Shown: piece by piece, positions 27,099 through 36,453 of the stretch
How positions within the stretch are numbered: position 1 is the stretch's first letter
Layout of the letters: each line of letters begins with the position of its first letter
NCBI RefSeq assembly: GCF_900182595.1
Contig: NZ_FXTN01000001.1
Span: forward strand, 1 to 64,000
DNA length: 64,000 bases
Direction: 5' to 3'
DNA from: Pedobacter westerhofensis
Lineage (GTDB): Bacteria; Bacteroidota; Bacteroidia; Sphingobacteriales; Sphingobacteriaceae
Translations under genes and position numbers: made by a program
Notes under the pieces: generated by a model
The model's database searches: none
What the model was told of the DNA's origin: nothing
The model's input: the letters and a program-made list of their open reading frames with translations, nothing else

Positions 27099-30000
27099 TC
27101 AAAAGGAAACCTGCAAGCCGGCAGTGTAAATACCAAGGGGCGGCAAGGCGTAGGCCTTCGTTTCAGGATCAAAGCCTTTGTATGGCGTGATTGTCAACAA
27201 ATTCTGGCCCTGCAGGTACAATGTCACATTATTGAGCTTCCAATTTTTAAGCATGCTGGCGAAATTGTATTTGATCGATACATTCTTTAAGCGGATAAAA
27301 GATGCATCAACCCAATTGGCACTGGAGAGCCTGTACTGGTTCTGATAAGCATTATATATGGCCTTGCCCGCGGTAGCGCTCGCACCCGGAATGTCTGCCT
27401 CATCGCCCGGCTGCTGCCAGCGGTCCAGGGCACTCACATCTTTGTTTTTGATTAGTCCAAGCGAGTAAGACTGGTACCCATAATTAAGACCAGGCCCCTC
27501 CTGCTTTACAAACTGGAAAAGAAAATCGAACGTAAAATTCTTATACGACAAGCTGTTAGACAATCCTCCGTAAAACTTGGGTGTCGTATTGCCAATTACT
27601 ACCATGTCTGCCGGATCGGTAATCACACCATCGCCGTTTACATCCCTAAAGAGAGGCACCCCGGTTTGCTTATCAATTCCCAGGTAATCAAATCCTTTTA
27701 CAATATTCAGCGGCTGTCCGATCACATAGGTTGTGGCGTTGGATGAATTTTCCAGATCCGGATATTTGAGCAGTTTGGTTTTGGCAATCGAAAGATTAGC
27801 AGAGGTACTCCAGGTAAAGTTGTTGCTGCGGATGTTTACCGAATTCAGTTCAAATTCAAATCCTTTATTCTGTACCACTGCAGGCAGGTTTGCAGTATAC
27901 TCACTGAATCCCGACTGGGATGACAGTGTATAACCAATCAGCTGATTACCGGAACGGTTACGGTAAAAATTGGCGGTAACGAGCAATCTGTCTCCCAGAA
28001 ATCCAAGATCCAGTCCGGCTTCAAGCTTTTTATTCACCTCCCAGCTGTAATCAGGGTTAGGGAAACGGCTTGGTGCCAGACCAGAAACGCCACCATAGGG
28101 ATAACTTGTAGATGACCAGCTGTCAAGGTACTGGTAATTGCCGATCTGGTCATTTCCCACTGTTCCGTAGCTGGCCCTCAACTTACCAAAGCTCAAGAAG
28201 CTGAGTTTATCCTTTACAAAGGATTCGCTGCTGAACAGCCATGCCGCACCTACTGCACCAAAGTTCCCAAACTGCTTGTCGGGCCCAAAACGTGAGGAAC
28301 CGTCTCTTCTGAATGTTCCATCGATGATATATTTTTCATCCCAGTTATAGGTTAACCTTCCAAAGACTGAGGTGTAACGGTATTTGGTATAAGTGTAACT
28401 GCGCGCAGTGATCAGGGTAGCAGCCTTAATATTCTCCAGCTGCTCATCGCTCGCGTATCCGCTGCCAATAATCGACTCCCCTTCGGTTACACTATGCTGC
28501 CAGGTACCTCCTGCCAGTGCAGAAAGATTTCCTTTGCCCAGCTTTAGTGTATAATCAAGTTGTGGCTCAACAATGTAAGAGTTCAGGCTACTGTTACCAT
28601 AATTAGCCGTACTTCCTGTATAGGTTGCCGGATCAAAAGATAATTTGGGAAATGTTTGCGTCTGCTTCAGGTCCATTTTGTTGATGCCGCCGCTGACCTT
28701 GGCATTCAGGCCAGGAATAATCTGGTAACTTACTGCAGTATTGAAAAAGAGGTTATTTGTTTTACTGAGGCTGGTTCTCTCCAGGTACGCATAGGGATTC
28801 TGTTCGTTGCTAAACCAGTAATAATTCCCTGCCGGGTCGTAAATTGGATAGTTTGGCGCCAGGTTAAAAAAACTTGTCACGTCTGTCGGCAGTGTATTGT
28901 TCTCGTCGGCCGTATACTTTACGGAACTGGTTACTTTAAACTTCTCGTCGAGCGATTTATGGTTCAGTGAGAAATTGAGCGCGCCCCTTTTATAACCCAG
29001 ATCGCCAGGCAAAACCGTTTTTTCATCACGTACCGTACCACTGAGGATAAAGTTCGTTTGCTCAGAACCTCCACGCAAACTAAGTTCTGCCTGCGTAAGC
29101 GGTGCTGATTTGCCAACGAGTTTTTCCTGCCAGTCCTGATTCAGGCTCTGGTCCCACAACAGCAGATCCGGTGCGTTCAGTTGTGTAGGTGTCACAGCGT
29201 CATTTTTAAGTGCTTCGCGACGCAGATCCAGATACTGCGGGGTATTCAGCATGTCCACCTTTTTGTTTACGGCTGAGATCCCCCGGTAAATATTGGCGGT
29301 AATCTGAGGTTTTCCTGCCCGTCCTTTCTTGGTGGTGATGAGAATGACTCCGTTTGCACCACGAGATCCGTAGATAGCAGTGGCATCCGCATCTTTAAGG
29401 ATATCTATCTGCTCGATATCTGAGGGATTGATACTGCTGAGCGGGCTCTGGCTGCCGTTGGCCCCTGTAAACTGGCTCAGGCTTTCGGAGATAAAGGGAA
29501 TTCCATCTACGATATACAGCGGATCATTTCCGGAAGAGATCGAGTTTTGTCCACGCAGGTGGACGCTGTATCCTGAGCCAGGATATCCTGTGACAGCAGA
29601 AATGTCCAGTCCGGCCACCCTTCCCTGTAAAGCGGCAAGAGGATCAGTTACAGGCTGATTCGCTATTTCCTTTGCAGATATCGTAGTGACAGAACCCGTG
29701 TTATTTCTTTTTGTGGTAGTACCATAACCGATGACCACAACGGCATCGAGTGTTCCTACCGCTGATTTCAGGGTCACATCAATAGGTTGTTCATCTACTA
29801 CTTTACGTTCAGTACTGATATATCCGATATAGCTAAAAACCAGCGTCTCAGTCCTGCTGGCCTGGATCCTGAAAGTTCCGGAAGCATCGGTCATCGCAGC
29901 TACTGTTCCTCCTTTTATTTTCACAGATACGCCCGGCAGCGGCCCGCCCTTTTCATCGGTAACGGTACCGGTAATGGTGTGTTGTTGGAGCTGAGCGGAT

Positions 30001-30410
30001 ATTACCGGAGTAGTCTTGGTGATGATAATGCTGTTGTCCACCTGTTTATACTGTAAGTCTGTACCTGCCAGCAGGGCGTCCAGGGTTTCCTGCACGCTGC
30101 GCGTTTGTGCAGAAAGGGCCGGCGAACGAATACCTGTCAGGATACCTTTGCGGTAAGCAAACCTGAACTCTGTTTCACGCTCAATGCGTGCAAATGCCTG
30201 TTCCAGTGTGCCGGGAGAAAATCCTGCGGAGATCTTTACCTCCTTTACAGACTGGGCGGAAACAGAGGATGCGTTAATGCTGTTTACCGAGAAGAGCACG
30301 ATGATACATATGATCGCATTTATCTTCATAAAAAAGCTCGAATTTTTGACAAAAAAGTAGTGGCATGCCGAAATGCTCCGGCTTGCAATAAGCGTAGAAT
30401 TGTAATACAT
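27099..30410 (-). CDS. SusC/RagA-family TonB-dependent outer-membrane transporter with STN domain
   Basis: 1103 residues. After the signal region (an alternative start at the later MKINAIICIIVLFSV is likely) there is an STN/secretin-like domain (about 58-130; KISAGFSPGTLEQAFARIE), the hallmark of transporters that signal to an anti-sigma factor. A carboxypeptidase-like domain (about 145-215; ITGTVTDEKGGPLPGVSV), plug (about 225-370; DPLYIVDGIPF, ADATAIYGSRGANGVILIT) and a large barrel follow, ending YTAGLQVSF. It forms a complex with the SusD downstream. The STN domain together with FecR and the ECF sigma factor upstream make a self-regulated trans-envelope system: substrate binding leads to FecR release of sigma. 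Confidence 0.96.
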   Translation of the reverse strand: MYYNSTLIASRSISACHYFFVKNSSFFMKINAIICIIVLFSVNSINASSVSAQSVKEVKISAGFSPGTLEQAFARIERETEFRFAYRKGILTGIRSPALSAQTRSVQETLDALLAGTDLQYKQVDNSIIITKTTPVISAQLQQHTITGTVTDEKGGPLPGVSVKIKGGTVAAMTDASGTFRIQASRTETLVFSYIGYISTERKVVDEQPIDVTLKSAVGTLDAVVVIGYGTTTKRNNTGSVTTISAKEIANQPVTDPLAALQGRVAGLDISAVTGYPGSGYSVHLRGQNSISSGNDPLYIVDGIPFISESLSQFTGANGSQSPLSSINPSDIEQIDILKDADATAIYGSRGANGVILITTKKGRAGKPQITANIYRGISAVNKKVDMLNTPQYLDLRREALKNDAVTPTQLNAPDLLLWDQSLNQDWQEKLVGKSAPLTQAELSLRGGSEQTNFILSGTVRDEKTVLPGDLGYKRGALNFSLNHKSLDEKFKVTSSVKYTADENNTLPTDVTSFFNLAPNYPIYDPAGNYYWFSNEQNPYAYLERTSLSKTNNLFFNTAVSYQIIPGLNAKVSGGINKMDLKQTQTFPKLSFDPATYTGSTANYGNSSLNSYIVEPQLDYTLKLGKGNLSALAGGTWQHSVTEGESIIGSGYASDEQLENIKAATLITARSYTYTKYRYTSVFGRLTYNWDEKYIIDGTFRRDGSSRFGPDKQFGNFGAVGAAWLFSSESFVKDKLSFLSFGKLRASYGTVGNDQIGNYQYLDSWSSTSYPYGGVSGLAPSRFPNPDYSWEVNKKLEAGLDLGFLGDRLLVTANFYRNRSGNQLIGYTLSSQSGFSEYTANLPAVVQNKGFEFELNSVNIRSNNFTWSTSANLSIAKTKLLKYPDLENSSNATTYVIGQPLNIVKGFDYLGIDKQTGVPLFRDVNGDGVITDPADMVVIGNTTPKFYGGLSNSLSYKNFTFDFLFQFVKQEGPGLNYGYQSYSLGLIKNKDVSALDRWQQPGDEADIPGASATAGKAIYNAYQNQYRLSSANWVDASFIRLKNVSIKYNFASMLKNWKLNNVTLYLQGQNLLTITPYKGFDPETKAYALPPLGIYTAGLQVSF

Positions 30411-30627
30411 TGCAATAGTTTTAGGTTGTCTGATATATAATTTAAAACTGTTGTAAAGTCCGGTTGGCGCCGGAGTTTACTTTGTTCTTTAATATCTGTC
30501 AGCCAGGGGATTTGAGGTTCAGCATGGTTAGTTTGAAGTTTAGGTGTGTAGGTTTGTTAATTGTGGTATTTAGATTTGTTAATCAGATCATTTGGATTTT
30601 GCCGGGACGGTTATTCAATTTGATTCT

Positions 30628-31713
30628 TTAATGATCACATCCCGGGCCATCTATAAATAAAGTATTCCCTTTAAGATCATAGCTGGCATTGGTGATGTCG
30701 GTCAGTACTGTGATGACCTGGCTAAGCTGGTTCCGGTTGAGGAATGCCGCAGTAAAACGACAATCTTTTACCTTATCATTTTTAAATATCACCTTTATCT
30801 TATAACGGGCGGCAATCCTATCCGCAGCCTGTTCCAGTGAAACATCATCCAGGATCAGGTCCTGTGCTTTCCAGGCAACCACCTCTTCTGCATTCACCAC
30901 GTGTTTCTGTGCAACTGCAGTAGTGATGTCCCATGTGAGCTGCTGGTTAGGCCTCAGTACTGCAAGAGTTGCAGAAGCATTCTGTACCATCACCTTTCCA
31001 CGGGTCACTGTTACAGTTAGTGTCCTGGCGGATGGGTAGGCAGAAATGTTAAATGCTGTGCCTAAAACAGTGGTTTTGAGTTTTCCGGTATGAATAATAA
31101 AGGGATGGCTGGCATCATGTTTTACATCAAAAAAGGCCTCACCGGTTAGCGTCACTTCCCTGGTATTTTTTCCTGCAAAGCTCTCTGGATAATCCAGTTT
31201 ACTGTCTGCATTGAGCTGTACAGATGTGCCATCCGGTAGTTTTATCCATTTGCGCAGTCCGGGATGCACGGGGGGTTTTATCCCTGCGGTGGTTTGTAAA
31301 AGTTTATCCTTCTGTTCTGCTGGTTTCAGAAAAAAGAGCCCTGCGGCCAAAAGAATCAATACTGCAGCAGCGTAAGCGATCCAGTGATCACCTGATCTTT
31401 TTAGCGCAAGGAAAAGTTTCCTGTTGATACGCTGGTATAAAAGTGCGGTATCCAGTTCCGGGAAGTTATGCGCTGATACATGAGGTGCCGAATAAACATG
31501 CGCTGACCGATCACGCTCTGACTGATCACGCCCTGAGTCTTCAAGCTCCGATTTTTCAGGCTCGGATCTTTCAGGCTCTGAATCCAGCATAGCGGACTCC
31601 CACTCTGCAGAGTATCCTCCGGCTTTGATCAAAGCGATCACCTCCTCTACCTCTTCACGGGTAGCGCGGTTTTGAATGTACCTGCAAAAAAGCTGCTTGA
31701 CTGAATGTTCCAA
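30628..31713 (-). CDS. FecR-family anti-sigma factor
   Basis: 361 residues. The cytosolic N-terminus (about 1-105) should bind the ECF sigma factor; one membrane segment is at about 111-129 (WIAYAAAVLILLAAGLFFL). The periplasmic FecR domain lies at about 147-245 (WIKLPDGTSVQLNADSKL, GEAFFDVKHDASHPFIIHTG) and a DUF4974/STN-like domain at about 285-357 (LDDVSLEQAADRIAARY). It should receive the signal from the SusC STN domain. Unusually, residues 45-84 in the cytosolic part are eight pentads that each begin with serine (SEPER, SEPEK, SELED and so on), encoded by a degenerate 15-base repeat. The sigma gene ends 63 bases upstream. Confidence 0.94.
   Translation of the reverse strand: MEHSVKQLFCRYIQNRATREEVEEVIALIKAGGYSAEWESAMLDSEPERSEPEKSELEDSGRDQSERDRSAHVYSAPHVSAHNFPELDTALLYQRINRKLFLALKRSGDHWIAYAAAVLILLAAGLFFLKPAEQKDKLLQTTAGIKPPVHPGLRKWIKLPDGTSVQLNADSKLDYPESFAGKNTREVTLTGEAFFDVKHDASHPFIIHTGKLKTTVLGTAFNISAYPSARTLTVTVTRGKVMVQNASATLAVLRPNQQLTWDITTAVAQKHVVNAEEVVAWKAQDLILDDVSLEQAADRIAARYKIKVIFKNDKVKDCRFTAAFLNRNQLSQVITVLTDITNASYDLKGNTLFIDGPGCDH
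31462..31581 (-). repeat. Degenerate 15-bp tandem repeat inside the FecR gene
   Basis: Eight consecutive five-codon units, each beginning with Ser (residues 45, 50, 55, 60, 65, 70, 75, 80): SEPER, SEPEK, SELED, SGRDQ, SERDR, SAHVY, SAPHV, SAHNF. The first two differ by one residue, later ones drift. Because the unit is a multiple of three, copy-number change would keep the frame and change only linker length. Confidence 0.75.
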
Positions 31714-31776
31714 TATTTCCTCTTTATTGCATTACACACAAGGACGGCCCTACATATACCCGGAAATAAAAAAAAA

Positions 31777-32358
31777 TTAATACTTGATGAAAAACAGAAA
31801 GAACAGCGCGCCGTTCCTTAACAGATATCCCTTGATAAACCGCAGTGCTTTTACCATTTGGCTGTTAATGGTCCCATCAGTAATTCCCAACTTTTCTGCT
31901 GCCTGTTTATAGGAATAGCCCTCCTGGTGACACAACTCATATATCTTTCTGCGCTGAGGGGGAAGTTGGGCGATCGCATCATTCATTAGCGCAGCGGTTT
32001 GCCTGCGTTCTGTATAGGCCATTCCATCTTCAGCGCTGTCCAGCGCATAGGCGGCAATTTCATCAGTGATCCAATGCTCCTTTGCTGCACTGCGCAACAC
32101 ATTCAGGGACAGGTTTCTGGTAATGGTAAAAAGATAAGCTTGCAGGGAAAGTTCTGGCTTTAGCTGAGCTGCAGTTTCCCATAGTTTGATAAAAACATCC
32201 TGGGTAATATCCTGGGCAAGGTTTGGCGATTTGATAATACTTAGCGAGTAGGCATATATCTTTTTTACATGCAGGTTGTAGAGCTGTAAGAAAGCAGACC
32301 TGCTGCCTCCCTTTAACGCTAACAATAAATCCTGTTCCTGACCCCTGAGCAACTGCAT
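31777..32358 (-). CDS. ECF RNA polymerase sigma-70 factor (FecI/SusC-linked type)
   Basis: 193 residues from ATG 32358; a TTG three codons upstream would lie inside the promoter box and is rejected. Region 2 is present (FLQLYNLHVKKIYAYSLSI and AQDITQDVFIKLWE) and region 4 (AIAQLPPQRRKIYEL, GYSYKQAAEKLGITDGTIN) with its helix-turn-helix. It is the first gene of the sigma-FecR-SusC-SusD-TlpA series and should direct transcription of the SusC operon when FecR lets it go. The C-terminal hydrophobic tail (GALFFLFFIKY) is common in Bacteroidota members of this group. Confidence 0.94.
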   Translation of the reverse strand: MQLLRGQEQDLLLALKGGSRSAFLQLYNLHVKKIYAYSLSIIKSPNLAQDITQDVFIKLWETAAQLKPELSLQAYLFTITRNLSLNVLRSAAKEHWITDEIAAYALDSAEDGMAYTERRQTAALMNDAIAQLPPQRRKIYELCHQEGYSYKQAAEKLGITDGTINSQMVKALRFIKGYLLRNGALFFLFFIKY

Positions 32359-32364
32359 ATACGA

Positions 32365-32392
32365 CAAAAATAGTAGAATTATTTGAAAACAA
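32365..32392 (-). promoter_or_regulatory. Primary-sigma promoter of the ECF sigma gene (TTG-N17-TATTTTTG)
   Basis: On the minus strand a TTG (32390-32392) is 17 bases from TATTTTTG (32372-32365), close to the Bacteroidota TTG/TAnnTTTG consensus. The box ends 6 bases before the ATG at 32358, implying a leaderless or nearly leaderless message. Confidence 0.55.
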
Positions 32393-32608
32393 TCAGTTCC
32401 AGTGCTTAAGATAAGCTATCATCAGGCAATTATCAAACTTAAGGTAACAATCTGACTTTATCAAAAGATATGTTTTTAAGTGGTGATCTGGTTTCAGAAG
32501 ATGGTCTAACAACAGACACTAAATACAGAACAAATCAGTTCAGCCGCTATTTTGCCCGCTTCGGTGATTTTTCTGAACAGTCATATTGCAAATTCGTTAA
32601 CTTTAGCA

Positions 32609-33649
32609 ATGCACGAAAAATTACCCTTACGACGTTTAATCTGGCTAACCTGGTTGCAAGCGTTGATTATAGGTTTTATTTTTTATCTGGTTGCCTCCTA
32701 TGCGGACAAACCAACTCTTCATATTATCCCCTATACAGCGTTAACGATGTTTGGAATTCTGCTGGTTGGCTTTTCGGATATCGGCATCATGGTGATCCTG
32801 GCCGAACACCTTTCAATAAGGGGGAGAAAATTCTGGCTGTGCAGGCGGCTATCCATCTATGGGCTGAGTATTGCGATTTACCTTCTGCTACGTCCGGCGT
32901 TTGCGTATGCGAGTAATAAGCAGTGGTCTTTTTGGCACCTGGGCTCATTACTGGCTTTTATCGGCTCGGGCATTGTGATTAGTACCCTGATAACCCTTTT
33001 GCACGATTCAGTATTGTTATACGAACATAAAATGCATAGCCAACTGGAACTTTCGCGTTTAAAGGCCAGCAATGCAGAGGCGATGAACCTGGTTCTCAAA
33101 CAACAAATCCACCCGCATTTTTTATTTAACGCTTTAAATACACTAAAGGCCCTTTATCACAAGGATACACAGACGGCCGACGACTACATTGTGCATATGG
33201 CCAATTTTTTAAGAGCATCTATTTACCACCACAATGCAAAAGTATCGCTATTAAGAAATGAGATAGATCTTCTCCATGATTATTTAGAGATGCAGCGAAT
33301 CCGTTTTGGTAATGCTATGGAGTGCAACATTGACTTGCCGGAAGAAACACTAAACAAATATTATCTCCCTTCCTTTTCGTTACAACCTTTGATAGAAAAT
33401 GCTTTTAAACATAATAACTTTACACAGGAAGAGCCCCTGAGGGTAATGATTAAGCAGCATGGCTGCTGGTTAGTGATTAGCAATAATCTGCAAAAGAAAC
33501 TGTTGAAAGTGAATTCTACTAGTTACGGACTCGCAAATCTTGCAGAAAGATACAAGTTGTGGTCTGGTGACGAGGTGCGGATTACAGAAGAATTAAATAT
33601 CTTTTCAGTTAGTATCAAATTATTAAATAATGAACATAGTAATCATTGA
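32609..33649 (+). CDS. LytS/YehU-family sensor histidine kinase
   Basis: About 346 residues from ATG 32609 (MHEKLPLRRLIWLTW); an earlier TTG at 32552 is less likely. Four hydrophobic segments fill residues 10-135. The His_kinase domain has the phospho-acceptor LKQQIHPHFLFNALNTL, the N-box LQPLIENAFKHN and a weak glycine box NSTSYGLANLAERY. This is the standard Bacteroidota partner of LytTR regulators. Its 3' end overlaps the next gene by 20 bases, so the two are co-translated. Confidence 0.93.
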   Translation: MHEKLPLRRLIWLTWLQALIIGFIFYLVASYADKPTLHIIPYTALTMFGILLVGFSDIGIMVILAEHLSIRGRKFWLCRRLSIYGLSIAIYLLLRPAFAYASNKQWSFWHLGSLLAFIGSGIVISTLITLLHDSVLLYEHKMHSQLELSRLKASNAEAMNLVLKQQIHPHFLFNALNTLKALYHKDTQTADDYIVHMANFLRASIYHHNAKVSLLRNEIDLLHDYLEMQRIRFGNAMECNIDLPEETLNKYYLPSFSLQPLIENAFKHNNFTQEEPLRVMIKQHGCWLVISNNLQKKLLKVNSTSYGLANLAERYKLWSGDEVRITEELNIFSVSIKLLNNEHSNH

Positions 33650-34394
33650 GGATGAAGCCGTTGTTGCGGAGGAACTGGAAAGCAATATCAGGAACCTCAT
33701 TGACACCCCTATAGAGATTGTTCAGCTTAGATCAGTTAAAAGTGGTATCGCCTACTTTAGAGATCACGAAGCACCTGACCTGATATTCAGTGATATACAA
33801 TTGGGTGATGGTTTAAGTTTTGAAATCTTTATCAGCCAGCCCATGGCAGTTCCCGTCATCTTCTGTACTGCATACGACGAATATGCACTGGATGCCTTTA
33901 AAGCCAATGGAATAGATTACATTTTAAAGCCCTTTACCACTAAGATATTAAATGATGCCCTGCAGAAATATATGCAATTGAAGAAAATATTTTCTTCTGA
34001 ACAAACCCCACAATATGGGGCCTTACTCAAGCTAATTGCTGGCAAGGATGCGGACAAAGCTTCGTCTGTATTAGTGTATCACCTCGATAAAATTATTCCC
34101 ATTAGCCTGGATGACATCGCTATGTTCTACCTGCAAAATGAGATCATCCACTTACTCACCTTTTCTGGAAAGATATATTATCCCAACAAAAACCTGGATG
34201 AACTGGAACGTTTATCAGGTAGCTCATTTTTCCGCGTTAACCGTCAAAACCTGGTTTGCAGAGCCGCTATCCTTGATGTTTCCAGCTTCTTCTCCCGAAA
34301 GTTATCACTTAATCTGAAATTCCCTTTCGCAGAAAAGGTGATTGTAAGCAAAGCTAAAGCACCTCAATTTCTCAGCTGGCTGACCACAGTATAG
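33630..34394 (+). CDS. LytTR-family response regulator
   Basis: 254 residues. The receiver domain (about 1-120) has the acidic pocket VIIEDEAVVAEE, the phospho-acceptor Asp in DLIFSDIQLGDG and the conserved lysine in YILKPFTTK. A LytTR DNA-binding domain fills about 150-250 (IISLDDIAMFYLQNE-like start, FFRVNRQNLVCRAAI). It pairs with the overlapping kinase gene. The membrane-protein genes just downstream are candidates for its targets. Confidence 0.93.
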   Translation: MNIVIIEDEAVVAEELESNIRNLIDTPIEIVQLRSVKSGIAYFRDHEAPDLIFSDIQLGDGLSFEIFISQPMAVPVIFCTAYDEYALDAFKANGIDYILKPFTTKILNDALQKYMQLKKIFSSEQTPQYGALLKLIAGKDADKASSVLVYHLDKIIPISLDDIAMFYLQNEIIHLLTFSGKIYYPNKNLDELERLSGSSFFRVNRQNLVCRAAILDVSSFFSRKLSLNLKFPFAEKVIVSKAKAPQFLSWLTTV

Positions 34395-34576
34395 TACTAC
34401 TTTTTCCGATCAATAATCCTCAATTATTTCAAATAATCTATACGTCCTTTTAAACCCATCTTTGCCCGCTTCAGCTTCTTTTTATCTTAATAACTTCCTC
34501 AGCAGGGCCATCTTTGAATTAATAATTATCCAGCGGATCAAGCTGGATACACTTAATTCAAACTAAAAAAGAGATT

Positions 34577-35185
34577 ATGAGAAAGTTAGTATTTATGTTG
34601 GTTGTTTTCGTAACAATCACAATTGAAGGGTTTAGTCAAACAGCACCGGAAAATCAAAGTTTCGCAAAAAAGATCCTGAGCAAAATGGAATTTGGAATTA
34701 CTGCAGGTGGTAACGCGAGTAATTTTACAGAAGCAAATTTTGGAACAGATCCACTACCGGGTTTCCAGGCCGGGCTTACCGTTGCTTATAAGTTTAGCCC
34801 TAATTTTTTGGTACAGGAAGAATTTTTATATGCTACGCAAGGGGCAAAAGTAACCAATGGCATACTTGCCGGACGAGAGGTAAAACTATCCTATGCCTCT
34901 GTACCAATCTTGTTTAAATACCGTACCAATGGGGGCTTTTTTGTAGAAGCCGGACCACAGGCAGGTTTTAAAGTGAAGGAGGATATTGGTGGAATAACAG
35001 ATGCTGAATTTGCGAAAAAAATTGATTTTGGTATGGTTGGCGGCCTTGGTTATAAATCCAAGATCGGACTGGGCTTTGATGCCCGGTACGTTTATGGATT
35101 CCAGAAAGTTCAGGAAACACCTTCGCTGGGATTGGGCGACTTTAAAAACAACAGCATACAGGCCAGTATCTTTTATACCTTTTAA
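34577..35185 (+). CDS. Outer-membrane beta-barrel protein, PorT/OmpW-like
   Basis: 202 residues with a signal peptide (about 1-20, ending IEGFSQ). The rest alternates amphipathic strands with glycine turns (FGITAGGNASNFTEANFG, GFQAGLTVAYKF, FVEAGPQAGFKVKE, LGFDARYVYGFQKV) and ends in an aromatic residue (ASIFYTF), the C-terminal signal for outer-membrane insertion. This matches the PorT-family outer-membrane barrel common in Bacteroidota. Function unknown. It is followed after 20 bases by the DUF2141 gene. Confidence 0.85.
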   Translation: MRKLVFMLVVFVTITIEGFSQTAPENQSFAKKILSKMEFGITAGGNASNFTEANFGTDPLPGFQAGLTVAYKFSPNFLVQEEFLYATQGAKVTNGILAGREVKLSYASVPILFKYRTNGGFFVEAGPQAGFKVKEDIGGITDAEFAKKIDFGMVGGLGYKSKIGLGFDARYVYGFQKVQETPSLGLGDFKNNSIQASIFYTF

Positions 35186-35205
35186 ATCATTCCTCATATA
35201 AAATT

Positions 35206-35652
35206 ATGAAAAAAGCACATGTGTCAGCCGTCAGGTTATTGACGGGCCTGTTCCTGATTTTCCTCGCTTCCCACGTAAAGGGCCAACAAAAATCAGAAGT
35301 TTTCATCACCGGCATCAGATCTGCCAAAGGGAAAATTCTTGTACAAATCTTTAAAGACGATGCCAGCTATCAGGATCAAAACCCTTACAAAAAAGTCATG
35401 TTTGACAAAAAAGGCATGACTAACGGAACACTGGCAGTACAACTACAGTTGGAGTCAGGAACCTATGGATTTACGATGGTTGATGATGAAAATGGCAACG
35501 GAAAAATCGATAAAAATATCGTTGGCATTCCTAAAGAAGGATTCGGGTTTTCAAATTTCTTTATGGAAAAGTTGAAGAAGCCAAGCTTCGACGAAATCAA
35601 AGTAGAACCCAAAGCCCAGGCAGAGATTAATATGAAAGTGAAGTATATGTAG
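35206..35652 (+). CDS. DUF2141-domain secreted protein
   Basis: 148 residues with a signal peptide (hydrophobic about 10-24, ending HVKGQQ). The body matches DUF2141: VFITGIRSAKGKILVQIFKD, the acidic loop DDENGNGKIDKN (possibly calcium-binding), and GIPKEGFGFSN. The length is usual for the family. It is encoded behind a beta-barrel protein, so it is probably periplasmic or surface-exposed. Role unknown. Confidence 0.9.
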   Translation: MKKAHVSAVRLLTGLFLIFLASHVKGQQKSEVFITGIRSAKGKILVQIFKDDASYQDQNPYKKVMFDKKGMTNGTLAVQLQLESGTYGFTMVDDENGNGKIDKNIVGIPKEGFGFSNFFMEKLKKPSFDEIKVEPKAQAEINMKVKYM

Positions 35653-35711
35653 TGTGTACTGCCAAAATTATAATTCAATAGTCTAATTATTAAATATTTA
35701 AATATATTACC

Positions 35712-36395
35712 ATGAAAATATCAGGAACAAACAGAAATGTATTTATGGCTTTCGCCCTAATTTTAATCGCATTCATTTCATCTTGTGAGAAAAATGACGT
35801 CGACGACTCAGGCCAATTCAGGCTGAAGGTGGTAAACGCCTCGCCTACCGCTGGTCCACAAACCTTTACACTAGCAGGTACCTTGCTGGTCAGCAACGGT
35901 TTGAACTATCAGGAAACATCAGACTATTTGACTAGTCCATCCGGAACAAGGTTGGTAGCAGAATACAAAAATGTGGGAACAAACACTGTATACGCGTCTG
36001 GTGAAATCTGGACGGCAAACAACATCACCCAAACCGTATACCTGGCTGGGCAGGGTTCTAAGGCAAGGGTTAAAGTGTTTAAGGACGATCTTGCTGCACC
36101 AAACAATAACCAAGTGAAAGTGAAGTTTATATATTTTAGTGACAACGGCCCTTCCGTTGTAAAGTTAGAAAGTGGTTCCGGGGACGACCTGGTAAGCAGT
36201 TTGCCTAGAAATGAAGACAGCGGATATAAGTATGTTGCGGCCGGCAACTTTAGCGTACAGATCAAAAGTATAACCGGAAACAGCAATTCGAATAGTTTCA
36301 TCATTCCGGGATTACAGGCCGGAAAAATATACACCATTTATTTTACTGATGCTGCTGATGGCAGTATGGTAGCGAATACCGTGTTACATAACTAA
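35712..36395 (+). CDS. DUF4397-domain lipoprotein
   Basis: 227 residues. The signal ends in a lipobox (FISSCEKND), so the protein is lipidated. DUF4397 covers most of the chain: FRLKVVNASPTAGPQTF at the start, a VNA(S)P-type motif usual for the family, and VKVKFIYFSDNGPSVVK. These beta-sandwich lipoproteins occur in many Sphingobacteriaceae, often in several copies, with no defined role. It is the last of three genes in the same direction, 59 bases after the DUF2141 gene. Confidence 0.9.
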   Translation: MKISGTNRNVFMAFALILIAFISSCEKNDVDDSGQFRLKVVNASPTAGPQTFTLAGTLLVSNGLNYQETSDYLTSPSGTRLVAEYKNVGTNTVYASGEIWTANNITQTVYLAGQGSKARVKVFKDDLAAPNNNQVKVKFIYFSDNGPSVVKLESGSGDDLVSSLPRNEDSGYKYVAAGNFSVQIKSITGNSNSNSFIIPGLQAGKIYTIYFTDAADGSMVANTVLHN

Positions 36396-36419
36396 CACTG
36401 ATCAGCAAAAAGTTCGTTC

Positions 36420-36453
36420 AAGCAGCGTCTGCATAATCGTGCAAGCGCTGCTT
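36420..36453 (+). terminator. Probable terminator hairpin after the DUF4397 gene
   Basis: AAGCAGCG and CGCTGCTT form an 8-bp stem with an 18-base loop, 25 bases after the stop codon. Only a short T-rich stretch follows, so it is a weak call. Confidence 0.4.

Noticed and set aside
30500..30610. G+T-rich stretch with repeated TTTG upstream of the SusC gene
   Set aside because: Looked like a tandem repeat but unit length and spacing are irregular; probably skewed spacer DNA.
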